From: a virus
Reading direction: 5' to 3' (one strand)
IMG/VR virus record: IMGVR_UViG_3300044730_000593
Coordinates: 1 to 28,526 of that record
Length of the DNA: 28,526 bases
The position numbers and the translations under genes were made by a program. Shown here in pieces: positions 10,631 through 18,332 of the stretch. How positions within the stretch are numbered: position 1 is the first letter of the stretch; every line of letters begins with the position of its first letter. The notes beneath the pieces were generated by a model. That model saw nothing but the letters and a program-made list of their open reading frames with translations, was not told the origin of the DNA and did no database searches.

Positions 10631-11701
10631 TTAAATTTTAGTTACTATAATTCCACTTGACACAAAACTATTTCCAACGGCTGCTAATGAAAACGCATGA
10701 ATAATATATTGATCTACTGTCCAATTAATGTTTAAATCCGCTTTATCATTTGCTGCAACTGCTGGATTATCACTACTTAAAGAACCAGATACATCATAAG
10801 TTTCTGAAACTGTTGAGGATTTAATAAATAAGTTACGCTCCATGCTGTAGAACCTAGATGCAGCACCTTGTGTTCCAACTAAAGTCGCCCCTGACAAACT
10901 AGCACTTGTATTAATATATATATAATTTGTGCCTGTTCCCGTTGCTGTACTTCTAATACCTCTATGTATAATCTGGCAAACATCGCCCGTTGTAAATGTA
11001 TTAGCAGGAATCAAAATTGACCTAACTAAAGTTATTGCAGTTGTTCCAGTCAATGCTGAACTTGTTGCTATATCTTTTGCAATTACACCAACTTTAGTAT
11101 TTAATTGCGTTTGATACAAGGCATCAAAATAAGTCTTTAAAGTAGCTTTAATATTAGCCCAAGTTAATGACCTTAAAGTAGATGCCGCTGTTTCAAATAT
11201 TGTTGTTTTATCAGTATCTAATGGAGTTGTATAATTAGTGTAGGTATTGGCATCGTCTATCATAGCCATTGTGCCTGCCTTATCAGGAAAAATATAATTT
11301 CTTGATGCTGAATTAATGTTTCTTAGAATAGACTTTATTGTAGGTGAACTTTGAGCAGGAAACAAAATCCTATTCGAGCCATCTAATTCTACATATCCAT
11401 TAGCTTGACCTTTATTGTTTTGTGTTTCGATAGTTTCACCCGCTATTGTTGTCTGCTCTAATACTATTGGATTTAAAGGGTCTGTATTATCTACGTTTGT
11501 ACCTGTTACTGTTTCAACAGCTCCACCGCCACCGCTACCTAAGAATGGTAATGTAGCTAAATCAGTTACACCATCTGTAAATTTATAGCGTCCGTCTGTA
11601 TGGAATATTTGAATATTAGCAGGATAAACTACCGCTGCGTTTGTTGTAAAAAAGGCATTATCATTGCCTTGCATTTTTATTTCTGCGTTTACTAAAGCCA
11701 T
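10631..11701 (-). CDS. Tail fibre-like virion protein
   Basis: This encodes 356 residues. The N-terminal part (about 30-60, NIQIFHTDGRYKFTDGVTDL) matches the short repeat found at the attachment end of many phage fibres (G-x-x-K-x-x-D-G-x). A glycine linker GSGGGG follows, then a trimer-type shaft with repeated T/N/A-rich beta segments. The C-terminal domain has alternating strands ending IHAFSLAAVGNSFVSSG. It probably forms an adsorption fibre or side spike. The ATG overlaps the stop of the upstream gene. Confidence 0.65.
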   Translation of the reverse strand: MALVNAEIKMQGNDNAFFTTNAAVVYPANIQIFHTDGRYKFTDGVTDLATLPFLGSGGGGAVETVTGTNVDNTDPLNPIVLEQTTIAGETIETQNNKGQANGYVELDGSNRILFPAQSSPTIKSILRNINSASRNYIFPDKAGTMAMIDDANTYTNYTTPLDTDKTTIFETAASTLRSLTWANIKATLKTYFDALYQTQLNTKVGVIAKDIATSSALTGTTAITLVRSILIPANTFTTGDVCQIIHRGIRSTATGTGTNYIYINTSASLSGATLVGTQGAASRFYSMERNLFIKSSTVSETYDVSGSLSSDNPAVAANDKADLNINWTVDQYIIHAFSLAAVGNSFVSSGIIVTKI

Positions 11702-12348
11702 TAGTTTATAATATCTTGTGTTATTGTCGTTGCTGTGTTTCCTATTACTTGTTGTATTCCACTCAATACAGTTACCACGTATTCGCCACTTGTATTAAAC
11801 GTTTCTATTACATTACCATCTTGATCCTTAATCTCTACTACAAAATTACCAGCAGGTAAATTACCACCTACATAAATATAGTTAGCATCTAAAATATTAC
11901 CTGAGTTAATTGGTAATATACAAGAATCATTACCTATTGGTGTGCTTATGGTTAAATCAAAATAAGAACTAGCAACATCATCATCATTTCTTGATGTATC
12001 AGATGTTACATTTATATTCATATCAACTTTAAAAGAACCCACTAACCCACTATTAGAAACTTGTCGCATATATAATGGAACGTCCCAACAAATGCGCTCA
12101 GTATCACTTAAAACATGGTTTAAATTACTTTTATCCTTTTGTACTAAATCAGATATTATGATTAAATAAGTTCTACTAATAACACCATTTTCAATACTTT
12201 GATTTTGGATAATAGCATTCATAAAAGGATAAACAATTTCAACATCAGTATCGGCTTCTGCTTCATTACCAAAGTAAAAGGAGTTTAACGCTTTATGTTT
12301 AACAGTAAACTGTTTTAATAATTCAATATCCTGATTAAGTGTTAACAT
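11701..12348 (-). CDS. Virion protein downstream of the connector, unknown
   Basis: This encodes 215 residues. The first half is helical with a conserved-looking TYLIIISDLVQKDKSNLNHVL. The second is beta-rich and has a PAGNFVVEIKDQDGNVIETF segment like a small immunoglobulin or carbohydrate-binding fold. The overlap at both ends (shared bases at 11701 and 12348) puts it in the portal-connector operon. A tail-completion or head-tail joining protein is the likely role from position. Sequence alone does not settle this. Confidence 0.55.
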   Translation of the reverse strand: MLTLNQDIELLKQFTVKHKALNSFYFGNEAEADTDVEIVYPFMNAIIQNQSIENGVISRTYLIIISDLVQKDKSNLNHVLSDTERICWDVPLYMRQVSNSGLVGSFKVDMNINVTSDTSRNDDDVASSYFDLTISTPIGNDSCILPINSGNILDANYIYVGGNLPAGNFVVEIKDQDGNVIETFNTSGEYVVTVLSGIQQVIGNTATTITQDIIN

Positions 12349-12920
12349 TAATTGTTATCTAAAAAATTAGTTCTTCTGTAAATCTCATCAAATGATTCAA
12401 TACCATTATCTCTTATATAAATACCGTTTATATAGTTCTTTCTACTAGCATTCATGCCTTGATTAGTGTATTCTAAGTATTTAGGGAATAGTGTAGTATT
12501 AGCCACTAAGTAATCAATTAATAGTTTACCGTATGCTTTAGCTTTTAAAGTCCATTCATCTTTTAATAATTGCACATCGTTTGTGTCTGCTGCATTTGAA
12601 TTATTAGAATCTTTAACCTGTATTCCTTTATTTTGATATGCAAATTTAAAAGAGTAACTAGATTCAGCCTTAATATACCATGCTAAACATTTAGCAATAT
12701 AATTATCTATTAATAGTTTTTCGTTTGCATAAGATGATAAAGATGGATTAGCAGTTATTTTAGTTTTTAAATCTTCATATAATGGAGTCCCAAGTAATGA
12801 TTGAATATAAATATCTTGCACCATTATAATAGTACTTTCAATTTTCTTAAAGTCAACATTACCATCAACACCAGTTAACTTTTTAAAGTAATCTTCTTGT
12901 ATAAATAAAACGTCTGCCAT
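12348..12920 (-). CDS. Head-tail connector, DUF6712-like
   Basis: This encodes 190 residues, almost entirely helical. IQSLLGTPLYEDLKTKI and KLLIDNYIAKCLAWYIKAES are conserved-looking segments of a DUF6712-type protein found next to portal genes in Bacteroidota phages. The helical layout resembles head-tail adaptors such as HK97 gp6. It follows the portal with overlapping stop and start. It should form the ring below the portal that joins head to tail. Confidence 0.7.
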   Translation of the reverse strand: MADVLFIQEDYFKKLTGVDGNVDFKKIESTIIMVQDIYIQSLLGTPLYEDLKTKITANPSLSSYANEKLLIDNYIAKCLAWYIKAESSYSFKFAYQNKGIQVKDSNNSNAADTNDVQLLKDEWTLKAKAYGKLLIDYLVANTTLFPKYLEYTNQGMNASRKNYINGIYIRDNGIESFDEIYRRTNFLDNN

Positions 12921-14983
12921 TATTTCTTCTTTCTTCTTTTAGTAATTGCCATCCATAAATGTCTGCAATCAGGGTCTATAATTCCAGTATCAGGATTAGT
13001 ATAATACCCGCCCCTGTAATCCCAAACATTAGTTCCTAAATCATTTTCCATATTATCCAATTTTTCAAAAGTCCAATGTTTATTTTTTACCGTACTTAAA
13101 AACATTAAATCTGAACAATATTTTCTTGACTTTCCGCCTGGCAATAAAGCAGGTTTTTCATCATTAACCGCATATTTATAAACGGTGTAAATTTCATCAC
13201 TAATAACAGGCTCTGTTTTTTTATCCAATGCTTTTTGAGTTGGTTTAAAACCTTCAACTGTATTATCTAAAAAACCATTCTTTGTTAATCTAGCTATACT
13301 TTCTTCAATCTTCGCAAAGTCAGTTTGTGTTAACTTAACTAATTCATCAATAGTAATAGTTGGATTGCCTTTTAAAGCATTTAAAACAGCGTTATCTAGT
13401 TCTTCTACTCTAATTACTAAAGCGTCTGCAAACTTCATTATTTGACGCTCATATTTTAAAGCATCTTTTGAATTATGAATATGTGCAGCTTCAACTAAAA
13501 TAACATCATCATCATTATCATCTTCTGCACACGCTTCTAATGCCATTAATACTTTATCTACTTGACTAGACATTTTAACTTCTGTTTCGGTATTTATACC
13601 GAGCATTTTTTTAGCTTCGTTCGTTGGCAAACCATAAGCAGTTAAACGTGCAATAGCTAAATGTTCATTCATTCCATTTTTACCTGCTTGAAAATCTCTA
13701 ATGATACGTTGCATATCTCTATTTTCACTAGCAGATAACCCCTTTAAATTATCATTTACTTCATTAGCTTGTACTGGCAAAGGCTCGCCATTTACATCTA
13801 CTGCAACTGGTTTTAATGGTTCATATCCCTTTAATTTTCTTCTTTCATCCTGTGTTAAATCAACATCATTAGATAAATCCGCACCAATTAAACTAATAGG
13901 CTCAAAAATCATTTCTAAATACTCACCAGTTTTGATAAATGCTAAATATGATAAAAACTCTAATAAATCATTTTGTCTAGGCTCAATATATCCTTTAACA
14001 AATAACTCTTGTAAGGTTAATAAATCAGGGCTACTACTTAAAAATGAATCATCAAACTTTATATTAAATAATTCACTAGCCATTTCATGACCTGCAAATA
14101 TTTTCTTTTGCGCTCTTTTAGCTGTGTAAGTAAAACGCTCCGCCATATCAGTAGGTGTAACATCTACTAACTCTGGGGCTTTATCTTCTCTATCAGAGTG
14201 AACAATCATAACAGCTTCGCCATCTTCACCTGTGTAAGTTCCTTTAAAACCTCTTTCAATAACGTCAACCATTTTAGAGTCTGGAGTACCATTAAAGAAG
14301 TTTAAAATTTTACCCATTGATAACCCATTATTTACCATTGTGCTGTTAGCTACACTTATTGCAATATCTGTATTAATATCATCTACAATAGATTGATATT
14401 GTGCAGTAGGATAAATACTAGATAACTTATTTGCCGTTGCTGAATAGTATTTAAAATCAATAAAATAAGTACCTATTTGAATATCCTTATCACTCCATTT
14501 ATCAATCTCTTTTATTTCTCTTTCGTGCTGGCTTTTTTTCCAGTCTTTACAAAAATATAATTTTTCTCCACATTCAGATAATCTACAATTAGCAGAATTT
14601 AAAAAATACATTTCAATCGGTTCACCTTTTAAATTAGTTATAACCTCAATAAACTGACCGTTAAATATTTCTGTATTCTCACTTATTTTTTTACCTACTT
14701 GATTTAAAGTTTCTTTTTTATTGAAATTATCAATAAACGTTTTAACCTTAATCTCATCTGCTTTGTTTTTAGCCTTTAACCCTTTACCCCAAATATAACG
14801 AGCCTTACGTTTTATAATTGCTCTATGTTCTGGATGTTCTTCGTATAATCTAATTAACTCTTGTGGATATAAGTTATTCTTACCGTACTTCACAAAGCCT
14901 TTATTATCAACTGTAAATGATAATTTAGGCATAGCCTTTAAATTAAGTAACTTTTTATTTTCTATTAAATTAATACTAGCCAT
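12920..14983 (-). CDS. Portal protein with C-terminal head-protein extension
   Basis: This encodes 687 residues, longer than typical portals (about 400-550). Residues 1-390 look like a portal: NLYPQELIRLYEEHPEHRAI, YIWGKGLK, then ELFVKGYIEPRQNDLLEFLS at the end of the clip and stem part. Residues about 400-470 are acidic and helical. About 530-590 resemble a winged helix (ITIDELVKLTQTDFAKIEES). The end (about 620-687) has SRKYCSDLMFLS, NVWDYRGGYYTNPDTG and DPDCRHLWMAITKRRKKK, a cysteine- and histidine-bearing module like the C-terminus of MuF-type minor head proteins. It therefore looks like a fusion of portal and minor head functions. Confidence 0.8.
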   Translation of the reverse strand: MASINLIENKKLLNLKAMPKLSFTVDNKGFVKYGKNNLYPQELIRLYEEHPEHRAIIKRKARYIWGKGLKAKNKADEIKVKTFIDNFNKKETLNQVGKKISENTEIFNGQFIEVITNLKGEPIEMYFLNSANCRLSECGEKLYFCKDWKKSQHEREIKEIDKWSDKDIQIGTYFIDFKYYSATANKLSSIYPTAQYQSIVDDINTDIAISVANSTMVNNGLSMGKILNFFNGTPDSKMVDVIERGFKGTYTGEDGEAVMIVHSDREDKAPELVDVTPTDMAERFTYTAKRAQKKIFAGHEMASELFNIKFDDSFLSSSPDLLTLQELFVKGYIEPRQNDLLEFLSYLAFIKTGEYLEMIFEPISLIGADLSNDVDLTQDERRKLKGYEPLKPVAVDVNGEPLPVQANEVNDNLKGLSASENRDMQRIIRDFQAGKNGMNEHLAIARLTAYGLPTNEAKKMLGINTETEVKMSSQVDKVLMALEACAEDDNDDDVILVEAAHIHNSKDALKYERQIMKFADALVIRVEELDNAVLNALKGNPTITIDELVKLTQTDFAKIEESIARLTKNGFLDNTVEGFKPTQKALDKKTEPVISDEIYTVYKYAVNDEKPALLPGGKSRKYCSDLMFLSTVKNKHWTFEKLDNMENDLGTNVWDYRGGYYTNPDTGIIDPDCRHLWMAITKRRKKK

Positions 14984-15371
14984 TATAAACTATTGTTGTT
15001 GTTTGGTTTCCGTTGTATTTAGGTAGTGCGCTTGTTGTTTCTGGGACATTTAACTTACCTGTTTCGATTAAATTAGCTGCTAAAGTTGGATCTAAATTAG
15101 TAGTGCTTGTTTGCTCATAAATATTATAAGTATAAAAACCAGCTAACTCTAATTCAAAAGTGCCATTTAGTAAATCTTCTGTTGTATCTTCAATTAAATT
15201 AAACTCATTAAATCTAATTTTATTGGGACTTATATCATCAGCAATAAAGCATTTAACATCACTACTAGCATCATTTATTACTTCAAATAAGTAAACCACA
15301 TCTTCTAATGTAGTCTTTTCTGCTAGTGTTAAAATAACATTATTTGTACTATTTTTATTTATCAATATCAC
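14976..15371 (-). CDS. Small virion protein of flavobacterial phages
   Basis: This encodes 131 residues (MILINKNSTNNVILTLAEKT onward). It is beta-rich and carries YTYNIYEQTSTTNLDP, a pattern I associate with small structural proteins of flavobacterial phages. The only suitable start is GTG at 15371, four bases after the late promoter box TATTATAT, so the message is probably leaderless. It overlaps the portal start by 8 bases. Role unknown, possibly head decoration or fibre base. Confidence 0.6.
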   Translation of the reverse strand: MILINKNSTNNVILTLAEKTTLEDVVYLFEVINDASSDVKCFIADDISPNKIRFNEFNLIEDTTEDLLNGTFELELAGFYTYNIYEQTSTTNLDPTLAANLIETGKLNVPETTSALPKYNGNQTTTIVYNG

Positions 15372-15375
15372 TTAT

Positions 15376-15405
15376 ATATAATAAAAAAAAAATAGTTTTT
15401 TACAA
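15376..15405 (-). promoter_or_regulatory. Late promoter-like element A
   Basis: On the minus strand TTG (15405-15403) and TATTATAT (15383-15376) are separated by 19 bases, with TAAAAA after TTG and a long T-tract before TATTATAT. It drives the portal operon and starts right after the upstream terminator. The same element occurs at 17692-17721 and 26609-26638. Confidence 0.75.
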
Positions 15406-15440
15406 ATAAAAAAAGCAACCTTACAGGGTTGCCTTTAATA
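15406..15440 (-). terminator. Intrinsic terminator after the 169-residue gene
   Basis: On the minus strand GCAACC (15432-15427) pairs with GGTTGC (15420-15415) around six bases, followed by seven T (from 15414). It separates the highly expressed-looking gene upstream from the portal operon and is directly followed by promoter element A. Confidence 0.85.
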
Positions 15441-15458
15441 TTTTTGTAATTAATTTAA

Positions 15459-15968
15459 CTAAACAGTTAATAAACCTGCTAAGATAGTTGGGTCTACTTT
15501 TTTAGCTGCTGCTGTTGCTCTACCTTTAACAGTTAGGTTAGTTCCAATGAAATCGCCTAAAGCAGTTCCAGATTCAAATTTAGAATCTATACCAGTAGTA
15601 CCAAATTCACGTCCTAGCATCCAAGCATCGCCATTTTGCATTACTGCAATTAACACACATTTATTTTTTAAAATCAAAGTAATTTCTTCTTGATCTAAAG
15701 TATTTAATTGGTGCATTTTAATAATAGCTTCAAAGTCAAAAGCGTGCGAACCATTAGGCTGACTTGATGTACCTGTGTAACTCCAGGAACCTTGCTCAAT
15801 CTCTTGTGCAATAGTTTTAAATGCTACCGTTTTAGTAATAGCAGAAACAACATTAGCTGTTAATGTAGCTGCTGTCATATTGCTAAATGGTGTAATATAC
15901 CAACTAACAACACCTGCTGGTGTTAAGCAGTCTTTTAATGCGTAATTTTGTGTAAGTGGACAAGCCAT
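15459..15968 (-). CDS. Probable major tail tube or decoration protein
   Basis: This encodes 169 residues (MACPLTQNYALKDCLTPAGV onward). It is beta-rich and ends with NGDAWMLGREFGTTG, SGTALGDFIGTNLTVKGRA and a hydrophobic tail. The glycine-rich last third resembles tail tube subunits. It lies between two hairpins (15998-16022 and 15415-15432), so it forms its own transcript segment directly after the capsid gene. That fits a very abundant protein. Tail tube is my first choice. A capsid-associated protein is the alternative. Confidence 0.6.
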   Translation of the reverse strand: MACPLTQNYALKDCLTPAGVVSWYITPFSNMTAATLTANVVSAITKTVAFKTIAQEIEQGSWSYTGTSSQPNGSHAFDFEAIIKMHQLNTLDQEEITLILKNKCVLIAVMQNGDAWMLGREFGTTGIDSKFESGTALGDFIGTNLTVKGRATAAAKKVDPTILAGLLTV

Positions 15969-15996
15969 GTTTATTTATTTTAAATATTAATATTAA

Positions 15997-16022
15997 AGAG
16001 GGGCTAACTTAATAACCCCTCT
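15997..16022 (-). terminator. Hairpin after the capsid gene
   Basis: AGAGGGG (15997-16003) and CCCCTCT (16016-16022) form a perfect 7-base stem with a 12-base loop, six bases downstream of the capsid stop. The following minus-strand sequence (TTTAATATTAATATTTAAAA) is AT-rich but not a pure T-run, so termination may be partial, or the hairpin may stabilise the capsid message. Confidence 0.65.
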
Positions 16023-16028
16023 CAATTT

Positions 16029-17048
16029 TTATCCTCCGTATAATACTCCGTTTGTTGCAGTTGCAATGTGAGCATGAATACAGTAAATAGAGCGGATGAA
16101 TCTTAAATCTCCATCGTTTGCTACTTTACCAATCTCAACACGATTAATGTCGTCTAACATATCTGTATTCCACATTACTTTAGATTTTTGGTGAGCGTAT
16201 GCCCAAGTATCTTTTGGTACTGGTACAAATAATAACTCTACGTTATTGTAGTAGAAACGAGCATCAGCTCCAGTTCCTTCGATTAAGAAGTTAACTTGTT
16301 GAGCTGCACCTACTGTATTGTTAGCATTATAGATTAATTGTTTCCAAGCACGTGGACAGTAAATAACAACTGGATCAGCATCATTTTCTAATGCTACTGC
16401 TGGAATTGCAGCGTAAATTTTTCCAACCTCTTGGGCGCAATTACTAGCAGTTACAGTTGTTCCAGTTACTTTAATATAACCACCAATTGCACCGTTATCA
16501 TAAAATGCTTTAGAGAAGATACCATCTACTAAACCAGCAGTTAAAGTACCAAAAGCAGTTTGAGCAGCAGCAGTAATAGAACCTTGTGCAGCATTTGGAG
16601 TTAAAGCAGCGACAGCCGTTTTAGTTGCAGCAGTTACACCACCCCAGAAAATAGTTTCAGCATCTTGAGATACTAATGGAGCGTATTTACTTAATACTTT
16701 AGAAGCAAACTCATTAGATTCAATTTCCCAAGCACCTTTTTTCATGTCTAAGTTGAAACGTGTAGAACGTAAAGTCTCATCTAAGAAAGTTTGCTTGTAC
16801 TCTAATTTAGTTAAAGTTACTGCTCTATCAGTTAAAGTGATTGAACCACTAGAAGATAATGCAGAACCTGTGTAAGCTTGCGCTGTCACAGAAACAACCT
16901 CATCAGTTAAAATTGTACCTGCTTTAATGTTATCATTAAACGTTACATAACCCTTGTTAATTGTTTTGTTTTCGAAATAAAGTTGCTCAATTACAGGTAC
17001 TAAGTTAGGACCATTAAGCGTTACTGGATTTGTGTATGAAATTGCCAT
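16029..17048 (-). CDS. Major capsid protein
   Basis: This encodes 339 residues, the usual size of an HK97-fold capsid subunit. Features are a long N-terminal beta and loop region (TLTDRAVTLTKLEYKQTFLD), a spine-helix region with KKGAWEIESNEFASKVL, and an alanine-rich central stretch (about 140-170). The C-terminal part reads DPVVIYCPRAWKQLIYNANN, YYNNVELLFVPVPKD and RFIRSIYCIHAHIATATNGV. It follows scaffold and protease genes in the standard order for head assembly. A hairpin follows the stop. Confidence 0.85.
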   Translation of the reverse strand: MAISYTNPVTLNGPNLVPVIEQLYFENKTINKGYVTFNDNIKAGTILTDEVVSVTAQAYTGSALSSSGSITLTDRAVTLTKLEYKQTFLDETLRSTRFNLDMKKGAWEIESNEFASKVLSKYAPLVSQDAETIFWGGVTAATKTAVAALTPNAAQGSITAAAQTAFGTLTAGLVDGIFSKAFYDNGAIGGYIKVTGTTVTASNCAQEVGKIYAAIPAVALENDADPVVIYCPRAWKQLIYNANNTVGAAQQVNFLIEGTGADARFYYNNVELLFVPVPKDTWAYAHQKSKVMWNTDMLDDINRVEIGKVANDGDLRFIRSIYCIHAHIATATNGVLYGG

Positions 17049-17073
17049 GTTTGTTTGTTTTTATTTTTAGTTT

Positions 17074-17667
17074 TTAATATTTTACTTCTCCGTATTTTTC
17101 TAATTGGTATTTTTGGTAAGCGTTTAATTTAGATAGATCAACTTCTTTTTTAGCTGGTTTTTGAGATTCTAAACTAATAGAAACAGCAGCCGTGTTAAAC
17201 TCATCAATAGCACTTAAAGCTACTGCTAAACCATTTTTTGTTTCTGATAACTGAGCTTCTAAAGTTGTTTTAGCTGCTAAAGTTTCTTGATACATTTTCT
17301 CAACTGAATCTAAACGTTCTGATAATTTAGATAACATCGTTTTCATTTCTGATTCTGACGCTTCTGGTTGCTCATCTGCTTCTTTAGGTTTAATTTCTGT
17401 AATGATACCAGCAGCACAAATAACTTTTTGACCGTCTGCTAATTCAAATTCACCCTCAGCAGGAACAGCAACACCATCCGCACCAGTAAATGTAGCCATT
17501 GCGCCTACTTCCATTTTATCAACTGATAACATAGTGCCATCAACTAATGAAACATCTTCTAATTTAACTGCTGGAGTAGTTGGCTCAACTTTAGTAGCTG
17601 GTAAATCAATACCTAATTTCGCTATAAATGCTTTAACCGCATCTTTTGATTTTTGACTTAATTCCAT
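17074..17667 (-). CDS. Capsid scaffold protein
   Basis: This encodes 197 acidic residues. The N-terminal helix and linker are rich in E, V, T and P. A small beta-rich middle (EGEFELADGQKVICAAGIIT) precedes a long coiled coil (about 105-160, SEMKTMLSKLSERLDSVEKM). A lysine-rich capsid-binding tail ends the protein (QKYQLEKYGEVKY). Acidic, coiled-coil, basic tail and placement between protease and capsid identify a scaffold. It lies 25 bases after late promoter element B. Confidence 0.75.
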   Translation of the reverse strand: MELSQKSKDAVKAFIAKLGIDLPATKVEPTTPAVKLEDVSLVDGTMLSVDKMEVGAMATFTGADGVAVPAEGEFELADGQKVICAAGIITEIKPKEADEQPEASESEMKTMLSKLSERLDSVEKMYQETLAAKTTLEAQLSETKNGLAVALSAIDEFNTAAVSISLESQKPAKKEVDLSKLNAYQKYQLEKYGEVKY

Positions 17668-17691
17668 TTTTATTTATAGTTTGTTTTCTTT

Positions 17692-17721
17692 ATATAATAA
17701 AAAAATATTTCATTTTTACAA
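17692..17721 (-). promoter_or_regulatory. Late promoter-like element B
   Basis: On the minus strand TTG (17721-17719), TAAAAA, T-tract and TATTATAT (17699-17692) with a 19-base spacer. It lies in the 55-base gap between protease and scaffold, so scaffold and capsid can be expressed apart from the protease. The ATG is 25 bases after the box, leaving a short leader. Confidence 0.75.
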
Positions 17722-17722
17722 T

Positions 17723-18328
17723 TTATTTTTGTATAAGGTCTGATATAATTGCCTCAACTTGATTTTCATCTAATTCTATTTCTTTTTCTAAATCAAAAAA
17801 GCCCTCCAATGATATACCTCTTACCTTACCAGCCTTAGCCTCGTTCCATATCATATCATTGTTAATTTTCATTGAACAGTAAATAGTGCCGTCTGGTAAA
17901 TGCTCAAATCCTTTAGGAGATGTAATACCACGAGATTCATCGCTAATAAATATCTCAAATACAAAAACCCCTTTAGTTAAGTCTTGTGTGTCATGTGTTA
18001 ACTTAACTTTCTTTTGGTTACCATCACTCATGTACTTTTGCAATACTTTCATATTAGTATCTTTTTTATACACTACATAAAATTCCTCGTTTTCTATTTT
18101 ACGATAGATAGGTAAATCAGCAATAATAACAGGAGCTGTAATAATACGCTGTTCTTCATTTAATGCCATTTTAAATTCAACTCGTTTATGTTCATCAAAC
18201 ATTAACCATTCAGTCAACATAGCTGGTGCGTCTACTAAAGCTATGTTTTGGATGCCTTGTTGTTTTAATTCTAATCCTGCTAAATCTTCATTAATTGTAG
18301 CGTAATAAATTGGTAGTTTCTTTTCCAT
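17723..18328 (-). CDS. Prohead protease, XkdF-like
   Basis: This encodes 201 residues. LVDAPAMLTEWLMFDE (31-46) opens the domain. ITAPVIIADLPIYR (63-76), H112 in KLTHDT, and KVRGISLEGFFDL (168-180) with S173 are the herpesvirus-like serine protease signature, as in XkdF. The enzyme would cut scaffold and capsid N-termini during prohead maturation. The ATG follows the tape measure stop by four bases, so it is cotranscribed with tail genes and also stands just ahead of scaffold and capsid. Confidence 0.8.
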   Translation of the reverse strand: MEKKLPIYYATINEDLAGLELKQQGIQNIALVDAPAMLTEWLMFDEHKRVEFKMALNEEQRIITAPVIIADLPIYRKIENEEFYVVYKKDTNMKVLQKYMSDGNQKKVKLTHDTQDLTKGVFVFEIFISDESRGITSPKGFEHLPDGTIYCSMKINNDMIWNEAKAGKVRGISLEGFFDLEKEIELDENQVEAIISDLIQK

Positions 18329-18332
18329 AATT

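Noticed and set aside
13701-14090. Plus-strand ORF of 129 codons
   Set aside because: It is antisense to the portal gene, with low-complexity composition from reverse-complemented codons. It is a shadow frame.
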